A stretch of 16,237 bases of DNA from UBA5070 sp039798065 (lineage in GTDB: Bacteria > Fibrobacterota > Fibrobacteria > UBA5070). Positions 1 through 7,817 of this stretch are shown piece after piece. Positions within the stretch are counted from its first letter, which is position 1. Each line of letters starts with the position of its first letter. Location of the stretch: contig JBDKGS010000067.1 of assembly GCA_039798065.1 (NCBI GenBank), positions 1 to 16,237 of the forward strand. The letters are read 5' to 3'. Below the pieces are notes generated by a model. It had not been told where the DNA came from, did no database searches, and saw nothing but the letters and a program-made list of their open reading frames with translations. A program made the position numbers and the translations under genes.

Positions 1-56
1 GTCGCACGCGCGCAAAGCGTCTTCCAGCGCAAACCTGCCAACCGGGAGTCGGCGAT

Positions 57-60
<4 letters not shown>
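1..60 (+). CDS. Possible C-terminal tail of an upstream gene (partial)
   Basis: Reading from base 1, one frame is open to a TGA at 58–60, giving the 19-residue tail VARAQSVFQRKPANRESAI. This stop overlaps the kinase ATG as ATGA, an arrangement typical of translationally coupled genes. That overlap is the only support. The piece is too short to recognise, and the other two forward frames are also open through this stretch, so it may be chance. Confidence 0.3.
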
Positions 61-1130
<1,070 letters not shown>

Positions 1131-1134
1131 GTGG

Positions 1135-1905
1135 TCAAACCACCGACAGCGCCTTGACCATTCGGTCGCCCCAGTCGTAGGGCGGCAGCTCCCACCAGCC
1201 ATCGAACAGCGCTTCTTCGTCGCCATCCTCCAGGATGCTGTCGGGAGGCGGCAACATCACCGGATGGCCTTCCTCGGCCGCGACAGATTCCGTCGTGACC
1301 TCGGCATGGACCGAGGGCGCGCCCGCATGCTCGGCGGCATCTTCGTCGATGAGGGCACGCAACTCCTCGGCACCGAATTCGTTGTCGGGGTGGCAGGTGG
1401 CCACTTCCACGTACTCGCCGCACTGCTCGCGCACCAGGCTCCAGGCGTATTCCTCTTCCTCGGTCTCTTCGTCCGATTCGCCCACCAGAACCAGGTAGAA
1501 CTCGCCATCGCGGTGCCGCCAGGCCTGGGGCTGTTCGAACTCCACCGTGTCGCCGAACTTCTCCAAAATCTCGGTCACCGAAATCTTGATCCAGTCCAGC
1601 TTGCCCGAGGCGTAGTGGTCCACCCACTCGCTGGGGAACAAGCCGTCCCACGAGACTTCCACCACGTCGCCGTCGACTTCTTCCACGCCGTAGTTGCGGG
1701 CCAGCTCCACGATCTCGCCCGATTCCACCTTGGATAGACTCCACCAAAGGTTTTCGTTGCCGGCTTCGTCCAGCTCGCCCCGGAGCACCACCATGTGCTC
1801 GCCATCGCCGGCCCGGAAGGCCAGCGGTTTTTCGTGAACGGTGGTGGTTCCGAACAAGCGACGGATTTCGGTGGGATCGAGCTGGCTCCAAGGACTTTGA
1901 CTCAT
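1135..1905 (-). CDS. Acidic hypothetical protein with an internal duplication
   Basis: I do not recognise this 256-residue protein. It is strongly acidic, rich in Glu, Asp and Trp, with no signal peptide or membrane segment, so it is probably cytosolic. Two segments match each other: about 25–74 and 124–174 share the order aromatic–R–DGE–hydrophobic V-L-x-G-E-x-DE–acidic–W-S-L–GE-x-VE-A. This looks like two copies of one β-rich module joined by a linker, followed by an acidic, low-complexity tail. The ATG at 1905 is preferred; a TTG two codons upstream is possible, and neither has a clear Shine–Dalgarno. Its stop lies 4 nt from the kinase stop on the other strand, and it diverges from ftsH across about 64 nt. 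The length, open frame and coherent duplication support a real gene. A link to the kinase is only a guess from position. Confidence 0.8.
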   Translation of the reverse strand: MSQSPWSQLDPTEIRRLFGTTTVHEKPLAFRAGDGEHMVVLRGELDEAGNENLWWSLSKVESGEIVELARNYGVEEVDGDVVEVSWDGLFPSEWVDHYASGKLDWIKISVTEILEKFGDTVEFEQPQAWRHRDGEFYLVLVGESDEETEEEEYAWSLVREQCGEYVEVATCHPDNEFGAEELRALIDEDAAEHAGAPSVHAEVTTESVAAEEGHPVMLPPPDSILEDGDEEALFDGWWELPPYDWGDRMVKALSVV

Positions 1906-1969
1906 AGACAAGCAAGTGTAGGAAAGGTGGGTGGGTCGAACCGGTTAGGATTGGCTACTTTGAACCCCG
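1906..1969. promoter_or_regulatory. Divergent intergenic region upstream of ftsH and the acidic protein gene
   Basis: This 64-base gap must hold at least the 5′ signals of two divergent genes. It contains the perfect 8-base palindrome AACCGGTT at 1939–1946, near the middle. I see no convincing −35/−10 pair on either strand and no clear Shine–Dalgarno before ftsH. It is annotated for its position rather than for recognised promoter motifs. Confidence 0.35.
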
Positions 1970-3985
1970 ATGGCTGAACAACGCGACGACAACAAGGGAC
2001 CCGACCGGGATTCCGAACGTTCCTTTTTCCGCTTCCCTCGTGGCGGCGGATTGATCATTCTCCTGCTTCTGCTGGGTTTCCTCGCCATGCAGATCCTGTC
2101 GCCACAAGGCGACCCATCGAGCGACCTGTCGTACAACCAGTTCCTGTCGTTGATGCAGGACTCCGGCTACAAGGTGAAGAGCCTGTCCATCCTGCAGAGC
2201 CCCGACGGCGTGGAACTGCGCGGCAAACGCGAGCTCACCCCAAAGGAAAAGGAAGCCGCCGAGGCCCGTCCTTCCTGGATGCACCGGCCCGAGCACCGCG
2301 AATTCCTAGTCCGACTTCTGAACGTGGAAGACTCCACGCTCCGCAACTGGGCGGCCCAACGCAAGATCGAGATCCGCGTGGCCGAACACGGCAGCGATTG
2401 GATGGGCTACCTGCTGTACCTGTCGCCAGCATTGGTGTTCGTGGTGTTGTGGGTGCTCATGATGCGTCAAGGTCAGAACGGCCCCAAGGGGTTGTTCAGT
2501 TTTGGCAAGTCGAAGGCGCGCGTGTCGGGCAAGGACGTGCCCCGCGTGACGTTCGACGACGTGGCCGGTTGCGACGAGGCAAAAAACGAACTGGTCGAAA
2601 TCATCGAATTCCTCAAGGATCCAGGTCGCTTCGATCGGCTGGGCGGAAAAATCCCGCGCGGCGTGCTTCTCATGGGCCCTCCCGGCACCGGCAAGACCTT
2701 GTTGGCAAAAGCTGTCGCCGGCGAAGCCAAGGTTCCGTTCTTCAGCATGTCGGGCGCCTCGTTCGTGGAAATGTTCGTGGGCGTTGGCGCAAGCCGCGTG
2801 CGCGACCTCTTCGAACAAGCCAAGAAGACCGCGCCTTGCCTCATTTTCATCGACGAAATCGACGCGGTGGGACGCCAGCGCGGTGCAGGCCTGGGCGGCG
2901 GACACGACGAACGCGAGCAGACCCTCAACCAGTTGCTCATCGAGATGGACGGCTTTTCCGGCAACGACGGCGTCATCATCGTGGCGGCCACCAACCGCCC
3001 CGATATTCTGGATCCAGCCTTGCTTCGCCCCGGTCGTTTCGACCGCCGCGTGGTGGTGGACGCCCCCGACGTGAAGGGCCGCGCCGAAATCCTCAAGGTC
3101 CACACCGGCACCAAGATTCCGCTGTCGAAAGATGTCGATCTGGACGTCATCGCGCGCGGCACACCAGGCTTTTCGGGCGCCGACCTCGCGAATCTCTGCA
3201 ACGAAGCAGCTCTTGCCGCGGCGCGCGCGGGCAAGGAAAACGTGTCCATGTCCGACTTCGAAGCCGCCAAGGACAAGGTCTTCATGGGCCCCGAGCGCCG
3301 CTCGCGCAGCATGACAGAAGCTGACAAGAAGATCATCGCCTACCACGAAGCGGGACATGCGATCGTGGGCCTGTTCACCGAAGGCTCGGACCCTCTCCAC
3401 AAGATCACGATCGTGCCGCGCGGCCGCGCCTTGGGCCTCACCTGGCAGTTGCCGGAAGCCGACCGCTATCTCACCAACAAGGAATACCTGGAAGGCGAGA
3501 TCGCCATCCTCATGGGCGGACGGTTGGCCGAAGAGATCTACGTGGGCCACATCAGCACCGGCGCATCCAACGACATCATGCGCGCCAGCGCCGTGGCCCG
3601 CAAGATGGTGTGCGAGTACGGAATGAGCAACCTGGGCCCCATCCACTACGGCGACAACCAGCAGCAGCTGTTCCTGGGTCGCGACATCGGCAACCAACGC
3701 GAAACCTCGGAAGACACCGCCCGCACCATCGATGCCGAAATCCGTCGCATCGTGGAAGAGAACTACGAGAAGGCGCGCAAGCTCCTCACCGACAAGAAAC
3801 GCGAGATGGAGCTTTTGGCCGCCGCGTTGCTGGAATACGAATCGCTCGAAGCTTCCGATGTGAAGGAGCTTTTCGAGACCGGCGAAATCTCGCGCGCCAA
3901 ACCGTCCAAGACCCCGGTCGAAGTTCCCGCTCCGGTATCCACCGACGTCGTCTCCGACGCTCCGGCCGAACCTACCCAGGCCTGA
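1970..3985 (+). CDS. ftsH: ATP-dependent zinc metalloprotease FtsH
   Basis: FtsH is a hexameric inner-membrane AAA+ protease that unfolds and degrades misfolded membrane proteins and selected regulators. This 671-residue copy is complete. Transmembrane segment 1 lies at about 28–43, an extracytoplasmic domain at 44–143 and transmembrane segment 2 at about 146–165. The AAA module has Walker A GPPGTGKT at 236–243, Walker B IFIDE ending at D295/E296, and the second region of homology with likely arginine fingers R356 and R359. The protease domain has HEAGH at 459–463, with D535 in STGASND as the expected third zinc ligand. The C-terminus is a Pro/Val/Ala-rich tail, probably disordered. It heads a three-gene cluster, with folP starting one base after its stop. 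The ATG at 1970 gives a normal N-terminus, although no strong Shine–Dalgarno precedes it. Confidence 0.98.
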   Translation: MAEQRDDNKGPDRDSERSFFRFPRGGGLIILLLLLGFLAMQILSPQGDPSSDLSYNQFLSLMQDSGYKVKSLSILQSPDGVELRGKRELTPKEKEAAEARPSWMHRPEHREFLVRLLNVEDSTLRNWAAQRKIEIRVAEHGSDWMGYLLYLSPALVFVVLWVLMMRQGQNGPKGLFSFGKSKARVSGKDVPRVTFDDVAGCDEAKNELVEIIEFLKDPGRFDRLGGKIPRGVLLMGPPGTGKTLLAKAVAGEAKVPFFSMSGASFVEMFVGVGASRVRDLFEQAKKTAPCLIFIDEIDAVGRQRGAGLGGGHDEREQTLNQLLIEMDGFSGNDGVIIVAATNRPDILDPALLRPGRFDRRVVVDAPDVKGRAEILKVHTGTKIPLSKDVDLDVIARGTPGFSGADLANLCNEAALAAARAGKENVSMSDFEAAKDKVFMGPERRSRSMTEADKKIIAYHEAGHAIVGLFTEGSDPLHKITIVPRGRALGLTWQLPEADRYLTNKEYLEGEIAILMGGRLAEEIYVGHISTGASNDIMRASAVARKMVCEYGMSNLGPIHYGDNQQQLFLGRDIGNQRETSEDTARTIDAEIRRIVEENYEKARKLLTDKKREMELLAAALLEYESLEASDVKELFETGEISRAKPSKTPVEVPAPVSTDVVSDAPAEPTQA

Positions 3986-3986
3986 C

Positions 3987-4838
3987 GTGTTCCGTCCTTG
4001 GCGTCTTCGCGACCGTGTTGTGAAGCCCAAGGACGGTTTCCCGCTGGTGGTGGGCATCGTGAACGTCACCCCCGATTCGTTCTACGACGGCGGGCGCCAT
4101 TCCACCCTGGAGACCGCGCTGGACCACGGACGGAAATTGTTGGCCGAAGGCGCCGACATCCTGGACGTGGGCGGCGAGTCCACTCGACCCGGTTCCGATC
4201 CGGTGGAAGCGCGCGAAGAAATCCGTCGGACAGAATCCGTCGTGCGCGCGCTGGTTGCCGATGGAGCGATCGTGTCCATCGACACCCGACGCCCCGAGGT
4301 CGCCGAAGCGGCGCTGCTCGCCGGAGCGCACGCTGTCAACGACGTTTCGGGTCTGCAGGACCCGGCCATGCTGGAGCTTTGCGCACGATTCCAGACGGGA
4401 GCCTGCGCCATGCACATGCGCGGCACCCCTTCCCGAATGCAGGACACCCCCGACTACGTCGACGTGGTCGCCGATGTCGGTCAATTTCTGTCTAACGCGT
4501 CCGCGCGCTGGAGCGATGCCGGACTCCCACCGGAATCGTTGTCTCTGGATCCCGGCATCGGGTTCGGCAAACTGCCCGCCCACAACCACGCCTTGGTCGC
4601 GGCCACCCCCGCGTTCCGCCGCCGTTTTCCCCTCCACCCTTGGTACCTGGGGCTTTCGCGCAAATCGTGGATCGCGCGGCTTCCCGAGGCGCGCACCGAC
4701 TCCGATCGACTGGCGGGCTCGCTGGGAGGCGCCCTGGCTGCGATTTCGCTTGGCTGCGACATCGTCCGAGTCCACGATGTGGCCGCCACCCGGGAAGCGT
4801 GGAGCGCCTACCGCGCCCTTGGCGGACCCGCCTCATGA
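3987..4838 (+). CDS. folP: Dihydropteroate synthase
   Basis: FolP condenses 6-hydroxymethyl-7,8-dihydropterin pyrophosphate with p-aminobenzoate to give dihydropteroate in folate synthesis; it is the sulfonamide target. The 283-residue length is normal. Family motifs appear in order: VGIVNVTPDSFYDGG at 22–36, GADILDVGGESTRPGS at 55–70, SIDT at 97–100, VNDVSG at 117–122, DPGIGFGK at 188–195, LGLSRKS at 221–227 (pterin/phosphate-binding region) and RVHDV at 261–265. The chosen start is GTG, one base after the ftsH stop, with only a weak AGG before it; a second GTG at 4020 would remove 11 residues and is also acceptable. The end overlaps the next gene as ATGA. Cotranscription with ftsH is very likely. 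The pairing of ftsH and folP also occurs in other bacteria. Confidence 0.97.
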   Translation: MFRPWRLRDRVVKPKDGFPLVVGIVNVTPDSFYDGGRHSTLETALDHGRKLLAEGADILDVGGESTRPGSDPVEAREEIRRTESVVRALVADGAIVSIDTRRPEVAEAALLAGAHAVNDVSGLQDPAMLELCARFQTGACAMHMRGTPSRMQDTPDYVDVVADVGQFLSNASARWSDAGLPPESLSLDPGIGFGKLPAHNHALVAATPAFRRRFPLHPWYLGLSRKSWIARLPEARTDSDRLAGSLGGALAAISLGCDIVRVHDVAATREAWSAYRALGGPAS

Positions 4839-6016
4839 CGGAATCCGTCAAGCCGATGCCGTCCAACGGAAAATCCGACGACCGCCCGAAGTGGAAACGG
4901 ATCGCCGTCGCATTGTTCCTGCTGGTGCTTCTGGCGCTGGTGGTGTTCCAGTGCCGGCAAGCGCAAGGAAACGACGATCGCGCCCGCACCCAAAGCCTGC
5001 AGGACTCGCTTCGTCGCGCCGACTCGCTGTTGCGGCTCGACAGTTTGCGTCTGGCCCGCTCGGCCGACAGCCTGGACGCCCTCCGGCGCGCCATGGAGGA
5101 TTCCCTGCGCAGACTCGACAGCCTGGGCCGTCTCGATTCGCTGCGCCGCCACAAGTGGCGCTCGAGCCGAAGCCAGTTTTTGTCCGACTCGCTCGCCCGG
5201 GCACGCCGTCTGGCAGATTCCCTGCGTGCCGATTCGTTGGCCAGATGGCGCCGATCGCGCATGGACACCGTTCCTCCGCACGTCTTCGCCGATCCCGCTC
5301 CCGGCGTGCATCCGGCACCAATCGACCTGGCGGTGCTCTCCGAAGAGGGCTCGGCCATCCCGTTGTGCGGCCCCGATACGCTCCAGCTCAAGGAGTGCCG
5401 CAACTTGATTCGGGTGACCGATCGGTTGGTCGTGTGGATCTCGGCAACCGATACTGCAGGCAACCGTTCGCGTCCCGAACGCCTTGAGTACGTGATCGAC
5501 CCCAACTCGTCGCGCTGCGGTCCCCGACGCGCCCTGGTGCCTTCACCGGACGGCTCGGCGCTTTGCGTGGACGCCTACGAGTACCCCAACAATCCGTCGC
5601 TTCCCCCAAGGACCTCCGTGAATTGGGAAGAAGCAACCGCCTTGTGCGCCAAGGACGGAAAACGTCTGTGCTCGGTCGACGAACTCGCCGCGGTTTGCAA
5701 AGGCGAACACGATTGGGCCTATCCGTACGGAGAGCGGTACGTTTCGGGCCACTGCCAGGACGTGGATGGCTCTTTGGCGCGCGGTGTGGCCAAGCCCGCT
5801 TGCCGTTCCTGGTGGGGCGCCTACAACCTGGTGGGCAACGCGTGGGAATGGTCCTCCACCCCGTCGGGGCGCACCTACCTGGCGGTTGGCGGCACCTACA
5901 CCGGCGGCCCCGAAGACAAATGCGGTCGCACCACACGCAGCTTCTTCAAGCAGAACCGCTACGAGGCCGTCGGATTCCGTTGCTGCGAGACGCTGTCCGC
6001 TCCCGCTTCGCCCTGA
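4835..6016 (+). CDS. Membrane-anchored protein with DSL-repeat helix and C-terminal FGE/SUMF1-like domain
   Basis: This 393-residue protein has a basic cytoplasmic start, one transmembrane segment at about 23–39, then an Arg/Asp/Leu-rich region (about 50–143) carrying ten D-S-L tripeptides, beginning at 57, 63, 69, 78, 89, 95, 101, 118, 128 and 133. It is probably a long helix or coiled coil. Residues about 150–225 look like a small β-sandwich (ending near ATDTAGNRSRPERLEYVID). Residues about 230–388 resemble the FGE-sulfatase/SUMF1 fold, with SVNWEEA, the NLVGNAWEW signature at 331–339, GGTYTGG and VGFRCC. It is Cys-rich (244, 271, 279, 288, 307, 323, 363, 379, 380), suggesting disulfides outside the cytoplasm. 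Many members of this family are non-catalytic binding modules, so enzyme activity is not claimed. Its ATG overlaps the folP stop. Cys40 is not in a proper lipobox (Gln precedes it). Confidence 0.85.
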   Translation: MTESVKPMPSNGKSDDRPKWKRIAVALFLLVLLALVVFQCRQAQGNDDRARTQSLQDSLRRADSLLRLDSLRLARSADSLDALRRAMEDSLRRLDSLGRLDSLRRHKWRSSRSQFLSDSLARARRLADSLRADSLARWRRSRMDTVPPHVFADPAPGVHPAPIDLAVLSEEGSAIPLCGPDTLQLKECRNLIRVTDRLVVWISATDTAGNRSRPERLEYVIDPNSSRCGPRRALVPSPDGSALCVDAYEYPNNPSLPPRTSVNWEEATALCAKDGKRLCSVDELAAVCKGEHDWAYPYGERYVSGHCQDVDGSLARGVAKPACRSWWGAYNLVGNAWEWSSTPSGRTYLAVGGTYTGGPEDKCGRTTRSFFKQNRYEAVGFRCCETLSAPASP

Positions 6017-6048
6017 AAATCCGCAATCGCGGAGAAACCGATCTGAAA

Positions 6049-6076
6049 TCGCCAACCTTTCCGCAGCAATTGGCGA
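6049..6076. repeat. 7-bp inverted repeat upstream of the first GH5 gene
   Basis: TCGCCAA at 6049–6055 and TTGGCGA at 6070–6076 are perfect inverted copies separated by 14 bases, about 70 bases before the GH5 start. No T-tract follows, so it is a poor intrinsic terminator; an operator or an mRNA hairpin is possible. A 7-bp match can arise by chance, and I find no second copy before the other GH5 gene. Confidence 0.3.
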
Positions 6077-6146
6077 CACATTCCAAAGACACCTCTCCTG
6101 CGATGGACTCACCCATCGTCCGAGATCGTGCACGAGGAGTGCATCC

Positions 6147-7679
6147 ATGTTCCGTGCCATCCGCACCGGATTCTTTCTGTCGTTTCTCGTTTCCGGGCTC
6201 TCCCAGGCTGGTGTGGTGACCAATCACGGCGCCCTGAAAGTCGTCAACGCCAAGCTCTCGAACGCATCTGGCACTCCGATCCAACTCGCCGGCATGAGCC
6301 TGTACTGGCCTTTGTGGGGTGGCGAGAAATTCTTCAACAGCGGCGCGGTGACTTCAGCGGTGAAGGATTGGGGCTCGAGCTTGATTCGCGTCCCGATGGC
6401 CGTCGGTAACGGCTCCGGCAGCCTCTACACCGGCAACACGGCGCCCATCAAGGCAGCGATCGACGCCGCGATCGCCAACGACGTCTACGTGATCATCGAC
6501 TGGCACGTGGAACAGGACGCGCCCCAGAAAGACAAGGCCATCGCGTTCTTCGCAGACATGGCCAAGACCTACGGGAAACAGCCTCACGTGCTGTTCGAAA
6601 TCTGGAACGAACCGAATAAGGCATCCTGGAGCGAGGTTCGCAGTTACGCGATCGATCTCGTCACGGAAATTCGCAAGTACAGCAACAACGTGGTCATCGT
6701 GGGCTCTCCCGATTGGTCCAAGGCGGTCGATCAGGCTGCGAACAATCCGGTTCCCGGCGACAACATCGCCTACTCGTTCCATTTCTACGCCTGTACCCAC
6801 GGCGCCAGCTACCGCACCAAAGTGGCCAACGCCTCGAGCAAGATCGCCATGGTGCTCACCGAGTGGGGCACCACCGAAGCATCTGGCGGCGGTAGCGTGT
6901 GTACTTCCGAAGCCGACGCATGGCTCTCGCTGGCTAAGGAAAAAGGAATCAGCTGGGCGAACTGGTCGCTGTCGGCGCAAAACGAATCGTCGGCATCCCT
7001 CAAGCCCGGAACGTCTGCCAACGGCGGATGGAACGACGGCAACCTGACACAATCTGGCAGCTACGTGAAGGGCAAGATCGCCGAGGTCGCGAAGGCCCTT
7101 GGGTCCATCACCCCCACCGACCCGAACCCTCCCGCCAAGGCCGACACCCTCGCGGTTCCCGGAAGAATCGAAGCGGAAAAGGCGTCCACGCTTTCCTCCG
7201 GCATCCAGATCGAATCCACCACCGACAACGGAGGCGGCTCGGCATTGGGCTACACGTCCAACGGCTCGGCCGAATACACCATCCGGATCGCAAGAAGCGG
7301 CACCCACACCCTTCTCGCCAGGGTCGCCACGGCCGAATCGGGAACCATCACCTTCAAGCTGAACAACAACCAGATCGGCACGCTCGCCGTGGGCACCACC
7401 GGCGGATGGCAGTCTTGGCAGACCAAGGAAACCCAGATCCAGCTCAACACCACCGGCGTGGCCAAGCTTCAGGTCCAGTGGACCGGAGCCGTGAACCTGA
7501 ACTGGCTGGAAGTGACGTCTGGAACGGCAGGCCTCTCCAAAGCGCCGGCCAAACAGGGGCTTCGTGTTGGCCCGAGCATCCATGGCTGGAGAGTCGATTA
7601 CCCGCAAGGCGCACGCAAATCATCGGTGACCGATCTGCAGGGCCGTATTCTCCCGCGCGAGGCGGTTGGCGGCCCCTGA
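6147..7679 (+). CDS. Secreted GH5 endoglucanase (cellulase) with CBM6 and a cut-short C-terminal domain
   Basis: This 510-residue protein is a retaining endo-β-1,4-glucanase of glycoside hydrolase family 5, most like subfamily 2. A signal peptide (cleavage near SQA-G, residue 21) is followed by the TIM barrel, about 25–318, with DWH at 118–120, acid/base E155 in EIWNEP, FHFYACTHG at 211–219 and nucleophile E239 in LTEWGT. After a Pro-rich linker, residues about 336–457 match a CBM6 carbohydrate-binding module (PGRIEAEKA, then GWQSWQT and NLNWLEV). The last 50 residues begin a domain like a T9SS sorting domain (VTDLQGRIL at 494–502) but stop eight residues later, well short of the equivalent domains in the two neighbouring secreted enzymes. 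AGGAG at 6135–6139 sits seven bases before ATG 6147 and fixes the start; the frame is open further upstream only by chance. Confidence 0.93.
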   Translation: MFRAIRTGFFLSFLVSGLSQAGVVTNHGALKVVNAKLSNASGTPIQLAGMSLYWPLWGGEKFFNSGAVTSAVKDWGSSLIRVPMAVGNGSGSLYTGNTAPIKAAIDAAIANDVYVIIDWHVEQDAPQKDKAIAFFADMAKTYGKQPHVLFEIWNEPNKASWSEVRSYAIDLVTEIRKYSNNVVIVGSPDWSKAVDQAANNPVPGDNIAYSFHFYACTHGASYRTKVANASSKIAMVLTEWGTTEASGGGSVCTSEADAWLSLAKEKGISWANWSLSAQNESSASLKPGTSANGGWNDGNLTQSGSYVKGKIAEVAKALGSITPTDPNPPAKADTLAVPGRIEAEKASTLSSGIQIESTTDNGGGSALGYTSNGSAEYTIRIARSGTHTLLARVATAESGTITFKLNNNQIGTLAVGTTGGWQSWQTKETQIQLNTTGVAKLQVQWTGAVNLNWLEVTSGTAGLSKAPAKQGLRVGPSIHGWRVDYPQGARKSSVTDLQGRILPREAVGGP

Positions 7680-7682
7680 ATG

Positions 7683-7696
7683 AGGCCTGGTGGCCT
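7683..7696. other. Short hairpin after the first GH5 gene
   Basis: AGGCC-TGGT-GGCCT forms a 5-bp stem with a 4-base loop four bases after the first GH5 stop. There is no T-tract, so it is at best a weak terminator or an mRNA 3′-end stabiliser. The rest of the gap to the next start (7697–7817) shows nothing else I can name apart from the ribosome binding site. Confidence 0.25.
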
Positions 7697-7817
7697 ACAG
7701 GCGACTGAACCCGGCGCCGAAAGAATCCTACCCATCACTGACCACCAATCGCCGGCTCCAACCCCGAACGGCAATCTCAGACCAACCAATGAGCATTCAA
7801 GCCTTCGGAGACACGCC

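Noticed and set aside
2306..4069. Long open frame (587 codons) on the minus strand opposite ftsH
   Set aside because: It lies entirely within the highly conserved ftsH reading frame and the start of folP; its His/Ala/Gly-rich translation has no family motifs. Such antisense frames are expected in GC-rich coding DNA.
4640..4834. Extended N-terminus for the FGE-like protein, inside folP
   Set aside because: The added sequence is out-of-frame folP. ATG 4835 gives the standard ATGA overlap and places the membrane helix near the N-terminus.
4943..4960. Lipoprotein signal (Cys40) in the FGE-like protein
   Set aside because: The residues before the Cys are V-F-Q, and Gln at −1 does not fit a lipobox; a membrane anchor is more likely.
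5766..6146. Extended N-terminus for the first GH5
   Set aside because: The frame is open here only because it overlaps the FGE-like gene. ATG 6147 has a strong Shine–Dalgarno and begins a signal peptide.
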